A stretch of 64,000 nucleotides of DNA from Polytrichum commune (GCA_950295325.1 OX485804.1:32054001-32118000), one strand, 5' to 3'; shown: positions 22,365 to 34,650, counted from the stretch's first letter. Made by a program: numbers and translations. The notes: generated by a model not told the origin, from the sequence alone.

Positions 22365-23535
22365 GGGCATGTTGTTATATACTTACCCTAATTCCATGGT
22401 GAGCCCACTAGCTATTGCTCCGAAATGCAATGTAATAATAGGAGGTTGACGTCCGTCTATATAATCTTCACGTGCAATCCACTTGGAATCTCCCCCGACC
22501 TGCATCGTCATACAAGATAATGGGTTGGGTGTGGTCCAATCTAGGATATAAGGACCCTATATATGGAAACCCACCTTCTACGTGCATGTGAGAATTTGAG
22601 CCTTTAAATATGGAGTTCACATGTGGTGAGAGGAGCAAATAAAGAGAATACGGACAAGACGTATGTGTAGAGGCGAGGTGACGAAGAAAATGGAGAGGCT
22701 CTTAGTTATACAAAGATGAAATATGTCGATGCCCTAAAATTATATAAAAAACAATTATTGTAAAAGTAAGACCTTTCGGAACTTTCCGATTACACTCCGT
22801 ATCAAAAGAAATCCATCTTAGAGTTCCCATGAAATCTCAAACTTCTTTACCGTGGCTCTACTTTGCTCAAGATTTGGATTAATGTGTGCCAAACATGCTA
22901 GTGAATTACCTATTACTCCATGTATGTTAAATTCAAATATACGAGCCCCTTGCTTTAGTGGCAAAGATTACACAAGTGCGGATCTACGAGGATCCCACAT
23001 GTGGTGGTGGTAGACATACATACACTTATAGTTCACCCACACAAACTAGTGCGAGCCACAGTGAACGGTGAGAGCTGACACTTGTTACAACCAGTGGCTC
23101 TCACTAGCTAAACCAACTCTAAAACTGGCCCCTATTGGTAGGAATCGTTCACTGGTGGCCCGCACCAGTAAGTGTGGGTGGGCTATTACATGGTGGGTGT
23201 GTTGTATAATTGGAGGAAGGTTGATAAGATCACAAGCGCGGTGGACACAACTAAGGTCTTTTTGGGCATACGAGGACAAGCTTATTTGCACTTGTCATCT
23301 GGGGTTGGGGTGGGATGCTTTACTAAACCGTTATAACTCTATACGACCCATACTTTTTATATCTATTTGTACTATGGTAGCCAAGTGCAAAGTACATGAT
23401 GGGCTTTGGTGTCGCAAAATCTACGTATTCTCAGCTTGAAGCCCAAGGCAACGAACTTTCATCTTTGTGAATTAAAGTCTATTTATGTAGATCTAAGAAT
23501 AACACTTAAGACTAACCCATGTTTCAAGGCTCTTA
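22363..23535. other. Intergenic stretch
   Basis: No gene seen. It contains short inverted GTGCGAGCC and GGCCCGCAC words near 23050 and 23160, and CCCACACT-type tracts, without clear boundaries. Confidence 0.45.
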
Positions 23536-23929
23536 GAGCATCCTCAGTCGGTCTAGGTAAAGCTCACTGCAAACCAAAACCTATCTTTTGACTGACCTAA
23601 AATTAGAAACTGAAATTACCATCATTAGAATCACACCTAAATAAACGTGAGATATTTCTCAAGAAAAAAGAATTGTAAAAATTTGACGTAGGTGAAATCC
23701 CTCATTGAAAACACCACATTTTCAAAATTTAGAGGGAGTGCACCAAATCTTGCTTAAAAATGGAAAGATCCTCCCACACTCCCTCCAAATTTTTGACATT
23801 TAGAGGGAGTGTGGGAGGATCTTTCCATTTTTAAGCAAGATTTGGTGCACTCCCTCTAAATTTTGAGCATTTTAAGCAAGATAGGTCTTGGTTTGCAGTG
23901 AGCTTTACCTAGACCGACTGAGGATGCTC
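23536..23929. mobile_element. Harbinger/Tourist-like MITE containing a near-perfect internal hairpin
   Basis: Termini GAGCATCCTCAGTCGGTCTA and its exact reverse complement are flanked by TTA on both sides (23533-23535 and 23930-23932). The 'TTA GAGCATC' end is typical of plant Tourist/Harbinger MITEs. Inside, 23723-23785 and 23803-23865 pair perfectly over 63 bp and continue with few mismatches into a loop of about 7 bases. The outer arms also pair over more than 50 bp (GGTAAAGCTCACTGCAAACC). Confidence 0.9.
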
Positions 23930-23934
23930 TTAGT

Positions 23935-25480
23935 TTTATCATGACTAAAATCCAAGCGAATAATTTGTTGATTTGTATCTATTATGCCTCAAGTCTTAAT
24001 AAGGACAACCATAAGCACTCCCGGTTCCGCGCAAAGGGACTTCACAAAAGGCCTTCATGGCACTCTCCTCTTTCTCTTTTGTCTATCCTTTTGAGGCTCT
24101 TGATGGTTGCCAACATTGCCTTAGGTTGCTAAACCCTCCAAGATTACAAGTCTTCTAACATGTTTGTAGGTCGAGACAACATGAATAAACAAATGAAGAA
24201 AGACTCCAAAGTTGTCACCAATGTGAGTTATGAAGGTGCTTTGTTTTCAAGTTGGTCTAAATATATTTATAATCTCCAAACCAACAACATTGGAATTAAA
24301 ATATTTGACTTTTAGAATACCATAGACCACAAATAAGAGAAATCTCTTTGAACTTATGGCCGTGACCTATAAATATAATCCTACACCTTCCAATCTTGGA
24401 TTTTGACTGTGATATGTGGAATGCATGTGATATACTTAATAATAGAGGAAGGATCCAAAGCTATAGCATGCATACCTTCTTTCCCAGTCCGTCTCAAAAT
24501 AAAAATCCAAGCTCATTATGCGCACATGTTTTCTTATTTCTTTGAAAATTAATAAAGAGGGGACATGAGGACCTACCCGCCAACTTGCAAACCCACCCTC
24601 TAAAACAAGTTACATCCCACCCACTCAATGAAGCTCATCTAGAATTTATTACTGGATGAGCTTACGTAGATGTTGCGAATCCCCAACCTAGATGTTGAAC
24701 CTCAATCTTCCTTCTTGCAAGTTTCCATGTAACTTTACATGCAATATACATATAGTGATGATCAATAACCTAGTTGCACAACCACTTCACTACATGGAAT
24801 GTGTTTAAATTAGGGTTCAAGGTCAATGATTGTCATGACCAATACCCATAAATGTCTATTGAAACAAACGCAACGAATGGAAACGCAAATCTCTTATTAG
24901 CTAGTGATCACGAGGGGAGTACGAGGCACCATACCCACTAACTTAACGACCATGAATCCACCATCCCAAAACTCAATGAAATTTATACACCAACGTAACA
25001 TTGTTCAATAGCACACTATTGATCCATAAAGTTGGGAATGTTACGAGGAAACACCCTTCTTATGTTGGGCCACCATCACAAAATCAATAATACTCAACAT
25101 GAGTATTATTTCTTTCCCGCCACTAGACAAACAACTTGCCGGTAGGAGTGTCGTCACATGTATCCAACACTCCCAATATCCATAAACTCATATCCAATTT
25201 TGGGTTCTGCAAACCTTTTTGGAGTATTTCGCTCCCGTCTTTTTTTTTGACCCCGTCAAGTGCATGGGACCGCTCACAAAGTGGAATGTCCGTATCCAAT
25301 TTCGAGATTAGATGCATAGACGGGCACATGAGACTTGGCACTAACTTAACATTAGTTAGGGCTTGGTAGACCAAGGAGAGTGACTTCCACTTAAGAGCCG
25401 CACTTGGCCACGCCCATGCCTTCCAACTTCCTACAAATGCACCCTACAAATGGACCCTACACCCTAAATACTCAAATCCG
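23935..25480. other. Intergenic stretch
   Basis: No recognised gene or bounded repeat. Two ORFs overlap on opposite strands near 25130-25370 and neither resembles a known family. Confidence 0.45.
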
Positions 25481-26040
25481 AAGAGAGGGAGTTATCACAT
25501 ACGAGCATATCTCTCACCCATCCAACATAAATCCCTGGAATAGTATGCGACCTGGAGGGTTACTTTTATGAGTTGATTTGACACCGAAATTCGCTTTAAA
25601 AATTATGAATTACTCCACGTGAGGGCCATTTGAGGCCCATGCCACACGAGAGCCAGAGGAAGTTTCAACTTCCTCCAACATGGCACTTTGCTTTTGAAAA
25701 GTCTCCTTTTCCTTGTTTTTCTCCTTACACTGTGGAATTCCAAGCACTAGTGCCTGGTAGTATTGAACTACATTTATTGTGCCATGTCACTCTACTTTAT
25801 TGCCAAGTAGATCTCGAAGCAATATCCAAAGCAAAATCTGAAGCTAAAAAGTCTTTGTTGCCACTCCCCATACTTCCTCTCATGTGGCAACCACTTGCTC
25901 ATTTGAACCAATGCTATTCATCCAACTCATTGCCGTTCATGCAAGTTTCCTCCCGTGTGGTTTGGGCTTGAGATGCATCAACAACAAACCTATAAGGAGT
26001 CAAGTTTTTATGTTAGATGGATGAGAAGTACGCTCATAGA
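25480..26040. repeat. Family K repeat (related copy at 32540-32775), interrupted by a MITE
   Basis: Shared words with 32540-32775 are CCTGGAGGGTTACTTTT, TTGATTTGACAC/TCGATTTGACAC, CAACAACAAAC and GGATGGATGAGAAGTAC. The copy here carries an extra 335-bp element that the other copy lacks. Confidence 0.6.
25634..25968. mobile_element. TIR MITE with TGA duplication inserted in family K
   Basis: Ends GGCCCATGCCACACGAGAG and, in reverse, AGCCCAAACCACACGGGAG, flanked by TGA on both sides (25631-25633 and 25969-25971). The related copy at 32698-32705 reads TTTGAGATG without the insertion, an effectively empty site. The 3-bp duplication and G/C-rich ends fit a Harbinger-like element, although TGA is a variant of the usual TTA/TAA. 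Confidence 0.75.
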
Positions 26041-27760
26041 CAATAATTCCCTCTTTTTCTCTCCCTCTCAACCTCCTTTTCCTTTTACCCATGATTTGGG
26101 CTGATTGGTTTAGGGCATGAGCCTATGAGAGGGCGAAACTTTGGCCACCACCCATTGGTCGAGAACCACCTTCTAACCCTAGTTGGTGGCACAAGAAACT
26201 TTGTGGAGTAGGTATATATGTCCAATAGCATATTTTGAAGCCCGCTCCTTTGTCGATCTCTCCAAGCGGATGGTAAGAAAGACTACTATACCAAATGATG
26301 TCTACACTAGTGCTAGCTCAACAAATGATGAAGTCCATTGACAACCGTGGCGTGGATGTTAGAGTTTATCCTTTGACTCCATGGGACTTTTTGGTCGGGA
26401 GTTGGTTGATTTATGTATAACAATTTTCATATTTCGTAAGTCCTTGTGCGTGTTTGGGATTAATGTGGAGGTTCCATTAATAAACTTCCAAAAACGGCCA
26501 TCAAAACCCTCATGAAAAATATCCAACAAAAGGTCATAAAATACCTCACATTACCTTATCCTCCACAAAAGGAAACTTGAAAACAAACAAGCACCTATCC
26601 CCCCACCTCGATGAATCGGAATAATTTGTACACCAAACAAGTCCACCTCACAAGAGGCATAACACCTCAAGCTGCATCACAGGCAACCGTGATCAACATT
26701 ACGCTAACGGGCTCACAGCCACACCGGTACCTAAATACGGGCGTTACTTTTTGTTTTGTTTTCTTAATGTGGAGGTTTGGATGAAGAACATTACATGTCA
26801 ATTTATTGGGGTCAAAACTCATTTTGGCATGTCACATGATGTTGATCCAAGTTTGATCCTCGTGAACCGATGTAACATGGGTTTTTTGTTTAATTTTTCA
26901 CACTAACTCCAAAGCATGCACCAAAAATGTATTGAACATGGAAGTGTTGTGTGTAGAATAACCAACTCCCGACCCATGTTGAATCAAAGGATAACCTTGT
27001 TATGTAGCAAAATGCACATGAAATTGGGTACTTTCTACAAGGGAGGACATAGTTCTTAGTGTCATGTACAATGTTTGCAAAGGTTACACTATATTGATTT
27101 AAAGGCCTAGAAACGAAGAACCAAGAAGAGCAAGGCTCTTGTTGTTTAGTTATTAAGGCAGTATCAGGTCCGAGATGACCCTCAAGGAGATAAGCCCAAG
27201 TCGTTGTTATTGAACACATTAATGCCAAGTGTCACGTGTTTTATATCATAGGATGCACTAGGAAGATATTATCAAGCATCCTAATGCCAAGGGTCATGTG
27301 TTCACAGTCATGATCAACTTGTTAGGGCCGGTTAACACTAGTGACCAATGATTATGACCACTGCTTTTAAAAATCTCTCATTGGTTGAGAAATGAGTGAC
27401 AACCCCACTTTGTTTTACACAATATAACCTAAAATAAAAGTGACCGTGGGTTGGCATGTTCAAAAAATGAATGAGAAAATGACATGCAATCCAACATGTC
27501 TGGTAGTGGTCACCCATAATTTGTGATGAGAGAACCCAAATAGGTTGTCTCAATAAATAAGAAGGTGATCATATTAGACAACATTCAACTTTAGCACATT
27601 CATATGACAAAAATATGAATTTTAATAAAAATTGGTTTTTAGTCGTTTTTGTTGTTGTTTTCTAATCAGTTTAGATCTTCATGTTTATGAGAAATAATAT
27701 GTCCCAATCTCAGTTGGTTTACCCCAATAAGTAGGACTTGGTTGGGGGTATTGGATAGGG
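26040..27760. other. Intergenic stretch with scattered repeat fragments
   Basis: 26640-26755 ends CTAAATACGGGCGTTA and is an inverted relative of 28457-28545 (TAACGCCCGTATCTAGGTAC). 27345-27480 resembles 62390-62490 (AATCTCTCATT..TTGAGAAATGA, CCCACTTTGTTTTACAC). No genes are seen. Confidence 0.45.
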
Positions 27761-27779
27761 ATGGATTTATGGGGCCAAC

Positions 27780-27942
27780 CAGCGGGAGATGACCCTAAAC
27801 TACCAAGCGATAGTGGAGAGGTACCCATTTTCGAATGAAATGGTTGGCGGTTCGATTCTCACTGTGAAAACTTCTCTCTACTTGACCGCGGGGTGGGGGG
27901 ACAAAAAACAAAAAAAAAAAAACAAAAAAAAAATTAGCTAAG
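27780..27942 (+). mobile_element. SINE-like element 2 with A-rich tail
   Basis: A-box-like TAGTGGAGAGGT (27811-27822), B-box GGTTCGATTCT (27849-27859) and a mixed poly-A tail 27904-27937. The head matches the 19.6-kb copy around both boxes. Target duplications were not identified. Confidence 0.55.
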
Positions 27943-28253
27943 TAGGTAGAAAGCCAAGTGCCCACCCAACGCAAGGTAGGCAGTGAACCCCACCCTACAT
28001 CAAGAGGATTCTCAAGCAGGGTAGGGCCAATGGGCTCAAATTCACGTCGGATTGCCCGATGTTGGTTATTTGTTTATACGGGGCCAACCTCCCATTGGCC
28101 AGGGGAAGGGGGGTTGGCCATTTTAGGGGGATGCCATGTTGGCAATGTCCAGTCATAAAGCGCCCGTGTGGACGGAAAGTTCAATGCTAGGGTGGCAACG
28201 GCCATTGCCTCGTCACCAACTCCCAATCTTCAAGACTCTGCAAGCCTGTGAGG

Positions 28254-28398
28254 GGCCGATCACACTGTCCAGTTCAAACACCATCCGTCGGCATCTCCGG
28301 CTGTAATATTATGAAAAGTGGTGGGCCAACATCTAGTTTTGAGCCTAATCCCCAACAATCTCACAGCTGGAACTGGACGGAAAGTTTGGTGTGACCAT
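28254..28398. repeat. Family I short repeat, copy 2
   Basis: Inverted ends GGCCGATCACACTGTCCAG and, in reverse, GGTCACACCAAACTTTCC followed by GTCCAGTTC. A partial copy at 37520-37625 shares GTGAAAAGTGGTGGACCAAC and CCCCAACAATTTCACGGCT. Confidence 0.5.
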
Positions 28399-28399
28399 G

Positions 28400-31341
28400 G
28401 CATCATGAGTGTGTTGAAGGAAGTTGGACTTCCTTCTACCGGGAAAAGAAAAAATAACGCCCGTATCTAGGTACCAGTGTGAATGTGAGCCCGTTAACCT
28501 AGTGTTGAGCACGGTTATCCGTGATGCAACTTAAGGTTCTTTGCCTTCTAATAAAAATATGTTGATGTTTTACTTCACTTTGGTGTACTAGATTGATGGG
28601 TTGCAATGCCTAATTGCGATGGAGTTGGTTTTGTTCCTTTAATTCCATCATTCCGTGCTCAATTGTTTCGCAAATCGGTTCAAGCTCTTGAGGTTAGGAA
28701 GCCCCACAAGTTACTAGAGCTACCGAACCGATTATGTTTTGTTCCACAGAAGGTTTTGTGACCGGGGTTGGCTTCGTTTTGAAGTGGGAAGTTTCTACTA
28801 CAAATCGACTCCGAAACTCCTGTAGTCATCACTGGCGGCAGTCGGCGTCTTCGCAGCGGCAGTCGGCGGCTCCTCGCGGCACCCGGGGGAGGGGGGGGGG
28901 GCTAGGAGGGACAACATTGAAGAAGCTTAATAAAGCTCATGTATTATTTTCTTTAATTTTTTTCTGTAGCTCGATAAAGTATGGTTCTGTCTGCAAAAGT
29001 CGATGTGTCTTTTTGTGGTGCTTGTTTTCTTTTTCTTTCTTTTTCTTTCTTTTTTTTTGGGGGGGGGGGATTTATCTATAGGGAAGCAGCTAATTCACTA
29101 ATTGAAATGTCAAGAAGTTATTCTTGCACATAACGTGTGACCAAGGCTTCTGAAATGTAACATGTATTTTTCTTCCGCACGAACTTTGGATCGCTGACCA
29201 TGACCAATCACAAAAAAATAAAAAAATAAAAAAATAAAAAATCCCCGCGTCACCGGTCGTGTGTGTAAAACGGTCCTTGGTAGAGCCAGCTTTAATTTTA
29301 AAACAAAATAAATAATTACATAATTACTTCTTCTACTACTACTACTACTAATAATACTACTACTAAATTAATCAAGTAATGACTAATTACTATGTTTTTA
29401 TTTTAAACACACACACACAACAACAAGGGCAAAGCTGCCTTACGATCTTTACACTAGGGTTGTCAATGGCGGAAGTGAAACGGCAAGACCTCTGAAATGT
29501 TGACCTCCAAGATTCCTCGGGTCAAAGGCCAAAGACTCCCGACTTCAAGATTTCCCTCTTTCTTTCTTTCTTTCTTCTTTCCTTTTGTTTGTATTGCAGT
29601 GGATGAATGACCATGCCCGCGTAAGCTCACCAATGTTGACCATTGTGGAGCCATTTCGGGAGAATTTAGAAACTAAACGGTCAACATGCTCGTGTTTCTG
29701 GAACCTAGCCGTTTTTTTGGGGGGGGGGGGGGGGGGGACTACACTAGGCTATTGATTTATGCCCCTTCTTCACATACATACATCCTAACCTTTGTAACAT
29801 CACCCTCCGTAATGTCACTTCCTCTCTTATATCCTGAAACCCTAAGGAACGGATGTGCTTGATCTGCATCTCCTTCCTTATTGACATATTCCCCTCCCAT
29901 ACATCACGGGTCTGGACATTCAAGTAAACCAGCAATGGGACCAAACCATACCTTCGCATGCATCACGTTGACATCATTGTGATTATTGTGATTATTGGGA
30001 ATGTTGAATTTGCATTATTCCATAATGTCACAAGTTGTAATGATTCTCTATTGTCACGCATCCATGTTCACGCTGCATACTTCCTTTGATATCACGTGCA
30101 TGACAATAGGGATGTCAGAGTGTAATTTTCATTCCTTTCTTTTCCTTGATAGGTTCCCATGGGTGTATAATAAATGCTAAGTGCTAGTCACAATCGTTTA
30201 AAACTATACAATTTGTGTGTTTGGTGTGGAAGTTGACCATTCTTATTTTGATGTTAATTTTGTTGTGTTATGTGTAGTTGTTGGTGAAGTCGACCCACAT
30301 TATCAAATATCTTCATTGGTCTCACTATTGGATTGGAAGGGACAATAAATATTGATGATATCCTTATGGGTTTTGGATCTAGCGTTGAAGCACTTTGAGT
30401 TATCCGCAAAAGTCTCAAAGTATGGTCCAAATATTGGGTTTATGAATTAGGACTCCGTCTTCAGTCATGCTTGCATTTCCAAGCGAGAGTTTCACAAGAG
30501 TGCCAAGAATCAACCATAGACGTTGTCAGCCTCAAACTCATGACAAAATCATTTTGAGCAAAACCCATTTTGGATCCAAAATTTGATGGTTTAAAAGATT
30601 GTACATGTTTCAAGTTTTGGGTTTGTGTGTGTCCCCAAATGTATAAGAAGAAGCCAAGATGAATCTCACAAAGATCCTAACCTAATCTCGGGTTCTCATG
30701 AATTATCAAATTCCATTGATATCGAGTCATGAGGAGGTCACATAAGTTTTTCCAAACCGTGTTGACTATTGAATCTAGAATTTTACAAATTCATAATACA
30801 TAGTCCAATCTCTTTTAAACAGAGGTATTGTTTCTTAGGTATGTTCTTAGATCACCACTCAAATGTAAGTGTCCCATTAGGATACTTAATAGAATCCAAC
30901 ATTAGGATACTATGTTGATGCTCCACTTGTTAACACTACTACCCATCTCCATCCCATAAATGAATCCAACAACATGAAAAAAGAAAAGGCAAAGGTTCCA
31001 CATTATAATGAAAGTGGAACGATCCTTGTCTGCCTGTTCATCCATTGGGAATGTGAAACAAAATTCATCACTTCATAACCACAAGACTCCGTATTCTTAG
31101 CCCCTAAAGGCCAAAGCAAAATGAACCCCAAATCTCTTGAATCAATCCGCCCAATTCATAAACTCATTAAAATAACATGTATGTCTGATGATGGATATGG
31201 TTGTTTAGATGGCATCGTTGTAAAGGTGAGATTTTTCACCCAAATTTTCATTGTTCATGTGTCGAAAATCATAGAGTTATTACATAAACACATAGAGTAA
31301 TATAGTTGTGCATAGATGGTTGCCTAGACACCATAAACGTC
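28400..31341. other. Intergenic stretch with homopolymer and simple repeats
   Basis: No gene recognised. It holds G runs (28882-28901, 29059-29068, 29719-29737), an AAAAAAT array at 29214-29240, a CTA array at about 29330-29360 and TTTC repeats at 29560-29575. Around 30720-30860 are words shared with other decayed repeats (TAGTCCAATCTCTTTTAAA). Confidence 0.6.
29719..29737. repeat. Poly-G tract
   Basis: An uninterrupted run of 19 G; length may be affected by sequencing error. Confidence 0.9.
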
Positions 31342-31349
31342 CTCCTGAC

Positions 31350-32041
31350 CAGGGTTGATTTTTCACAAAGTTTTTGCCCGTCCACGTCCAAAAACCTTGA
31401 ATTGAAAGGCAAAAACAACTGCAACCCGTCCCAAACCCGGTCATTTCTAAACCAACCCGTCCATGGAAAGCTTAAAGAAAAAACAACCCGTCCCAAAACC
31501 GGTTTGAAAATGAAAATACCCATCCCGCAAGAGGTACAAATAAGTCTCTTACAATGTTGGTAAAAAATTAGAGAAAAAAAAAACACAAAAACACAAAAAC
31601 CGAAAGATGTCGACATGTGACTGGTTGCACTTGGAAACAATAGGATCTTGACAAATTATGCCTTCAATGTTTGTCAGTTATCTGTCTTTTGCTGTCGATT
31701 CTCATCTTTCCAGTCCACCCTATTCTAAATGTTGTGGTTGATGAATTAATGTATGCAGGTGAATCAAGCACTTCAATATTGATAGGTTGATTGGGTATTA
31801 GTGGTTTGATTGCATTATGTGTATATTCACATGTCATATATGACATAATGTAGCTGATATTTGTACCATTTATTTTTTGGAAAAAATTTATCAAAAAAAA
31901 ATTATTTTTAGAACCTATCCAAAGTGAATTTGACACGTCCAAAAACCAATTCATTTTCTAAGAACCCGTCCACTGGAAATGCTTTTTTTTTTATGAACAT
32001 GTCCCTGGACATGTTAGGGACCTTGTGAAAAATCACCATTG
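31350..32041. mobile_element. hAT-like non-autonomous element with 8-bp duplication
   Basis: Flanked by CTCCTGAC on both sides (31342-31349 and 32042-32049). Ends CAGGGTTGATTTTTCACAAA and, in reverse, CAATGGTGATTTTTCACAAG. No transposase is readable. The interior repeats 'CCCGTCC' words. A 60-bp stretch (31601-31662, GACATGTGACTGGTTGCACT) resembles the 3' part of MITE family A, suggesting shared ancestry or an internal insertion. Confidence 0.85.
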
Positions 32042-32049
32042 CTCCTGAC

Positions 32050-32775
32050 CCCTTAGAAGCTGTTCAAATTGGCTCCACAAATTACTTAAAACCCCCGAAA
32101 TAGTGTATTTGAGTCAAACCAAATGATACGACACTCAACCTACATGGAACTTGTTTTTACTGGAGCCCCTTCATCCACGTTGGATGAGTTTCCTAGACAC
32201 CACAATGGCCGAATCACACCATGTAACTCTACAACCATTTGTATGCACCTTTATACCCTACTTTGGAACTACCGTCATATTATGTCAGTGTCACGGGCTT
32301 GGGATACATGGTATTCTTGTAAATTTATCCATCGTGGTAGAAAGGATTTTGTTAAAAAATAAATAAAATTGAGTTCCCTACAATATCTAGGGCTTTTTCA
32401 TTCCAACTCGTTTTCATTAAACTAATTCAAGGTCTCTTATGCTATTTCCATAGTAAAACGACCTAATAGAAATGATTTACATGCTATAAAATAGTTCAGT
32501 ACGTTTTCACCTTTGCAATGGATGAGTTTACATAGACACCACAAATCATGGAGAGAGGGAATTATTGTATACGAGTGTACCTCCCACACATTCAACATAA
32601 AAGGCATGTAATAGTATGCATCCTGGAGGGTTACTTTTTTGGTCGATTTGACACTGGACTTAGCTCTAAAGACCCCAAAGTAATCTACTCAAGACCATTT
32701 GAGATGAATCGACAACAAACGTACGGGGGGGGGGGCAAGTATTCCATGTTGGATGGATGAGAAGTACATTCGTAT

Positions 32776-32819
<44 letters not shown>

Positions 32820-33100
32820 CGAATCCCTAACCCCTCACGCGGCTTGGGATTCATGGCATCTATGTAAACTCATCCATTGTGGATGAAGGTGCTCTAGTAG
32901 AAACAAACCCCCTATTATGTACAAGGCCGATTCATTCAAACTAAAATTTGCTACACTAATTTAAGATCCACGATGTCATTTCCAAAGTTGACTTGTCCAA
33001 AAACAATCTTTCACGAATGCAATGGATGAGTTTACGTAGACACCACGAATCCATAGCCATGTCCCTTGTGTCATGGTAGAATGTTGGGGGAGATTTCACC
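32050..33100. other. Intergenic stretch, includes family K copy 2 and (CT)n
   Basis: 32540-32775 is the family K relative that provides the empty site for the 25634 MITE. A (CT)n tract occupies 32776-32818. No genes. Confidence 0.55.
32776..32818. repeat. (CT)n microsatellite
   Basis: About 21 CT units next to family K copy 2. Confidence 0.95.
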
Positions 33101-33103
33101 TAA

Positions 33104-34124
33104 GGGCCACTTCTCACACACATGAGACTGAGAGCCCGTGACCATTTTAACTTCAAGCGCTCTCATTGGTGGAGAAGGCAGAGCCAGTCCAAGTTCGCTT
33201 CGCACTACGTACGAGGGACCAATGGAGTACATGAATGCAAGATGGATGTAAAGTCCACATGGACTCCCACATGGCATCAAATGGATCATGTTTCACGGTC
33301 ACTTGGGCTACTTTCAAAATCCGGGAGACCATGGCACTCCGAACGCTCACCACCATCGATTCATTCTCTTTCATCATGTGTGAGGACCCACATGAATATT
33401 TCACTAACACGGCTCATGGCTCATGTGTGAAGTGGCCTGCCCTAATCCGCACTTGGCTTGGTCGCATATGACTTCACGCTACACTTGAGGGCCCGTGACC
33501 ACACTACAACATGATGGTGGAGGTGTGTTGGGACGGCCTTCAGACACGTTTCTTTTGGGCTCTCACAATTTCATGGTCACAGCTCATGGCTCATGTGTGA
33601 AGTGGCCTGCCCTAACCCGCACTTGGCTTGGTCGCATATGACTTCACGCTACACTTGAGGGCCCGTGACCACACTACAACATGATATTGGAGGTGTGTTG
33701 GGACGGCCTTCGGACACGTTTCTTTTGGGCTCTCACAATTTCACGGTCATAGCTCATGGCTCATGTGTGAAGTGGCCTGCCCTAACCCGCACTTGGCTTG
33801 GTCGCATATGACTTCACGCTACACTTGAGGGCCCGTGACCACACTACAACATGATGGTGGAGGTGTGTTGGGACGGCCTTCGGACACGTTTCTTTTGGGC
33901 TCTCACAATTTCACGGTCACGGCTCCTCGGCTCAAGTGTGAAGTGGCCTGCCCTAACCCGCACTTGGCTTGGTCACATATGACTTCACGCTACGCTTGAG
34001 GGCCCGTGACCACACTATAACATGATGGTGGAGGTGTGTTGGGACGGCCTTCGGACACGTTTCTTTTGGGCTCTCACAATTACACGGTCACGGCTCCTCG
34101 GTTCAAGTGTGAAGTGGCCTGCCC
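33104..34124. mobile_element. Harbinger-like MITE (family E) expanded by an internal tandem array
   Basis: The left end GGGCCACTTCTCACACACAT is preceded by TAA. The right end candidate GAAGTGGCCTGCCC (34111-34124) is followed by TAA. A compact relative at 55521-56030 has the same ends with TTA duplications. Here the right part is amplified: the junction AGTGGCCTGC recurs at 33431, 33601, 33771, 33942 and 34113. Confidence 0.7.
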
Positions 34125-34145
34125 TAACCTGCACTTGGCTTAGTC
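33431..34145. repeat. 170-171 bp tandem array (about four units)
   Basis: Spacings between junction copies are 170, 170, 171 and 171 bp. Each unit contains the MITE right end (GTGTGAAGTGGCC), the target TAA, a short CCCGCACTTGGCTTGGTC segment, and the internal run ACTTGAGGGCCCGTGACCAC to TTCTTTTGGGCTCTCACAAT. Units differ by only a few bases, so amplification is fairly recent. Confidence 0.9.
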
Positions 34146-34319
34146 ATGTCGAGAGACTCCAATGACGACGCTCATACATAGGCTTGGCCAAATCTGCAAG
34201 GAAATCATACTTATAAATTTGATGTAATCTTTCTGTCAGGCTCTTTAACTCCAAAGGGCCTCTCCGGTCTAATAAAGCTTAGCCCTATATCTGCCTTAGG
34301 GTTAGGGCCCACTAGGTGC

Positions 34320-34650
34320 TGACGATTTTCACCCCCGCCAGCCCCTGTTACTGGCGGAACGACGGCGAGGGGGAGTGGGGGCACCTCTTCCTGGCCGTCC
34401 GATGCCTCCAACGGCCCAGATGGACCGCGGGATCAAAATATCCGAGCGTAGGCTATGCGTCGAAGCCACGTGGGACCGACAGCGCAAGCCTATCACGTCG
34501 GGACCAGAAAAGCGAGGCGGTACGCGCCACGTCAGTAGAGGGATTGAGGTCCTGAATCGGGGGCGTTGGGAGTCAGGACTTGGATTCGGGACCTCGAAAT
34601 TGGGTTTTAGGGAGGGGGGGGGTTCTTTTTCTTTCCTAGCATAGAGAGGA
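34320..34650. promoter_or_regulatory. Orphan GC-rich promoter-like island
   Basis: A strongly GC- and CpG-rich block in AT-rich surroundings. It contains a palindromic G-box CCACGTGG (34466-34473), TCACGTCG (34493-34500) and CCACGTCA (34527-34534), plus GGCCGTCCGATGCCTCCAAC. The last resembles a string in the ERD15 promoter (CCGTCCGATGAGATGG near 39538). No gene follows on either side within several kb, so it may be a relic or drive an unannotated RNA. Confidence 0.4.
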
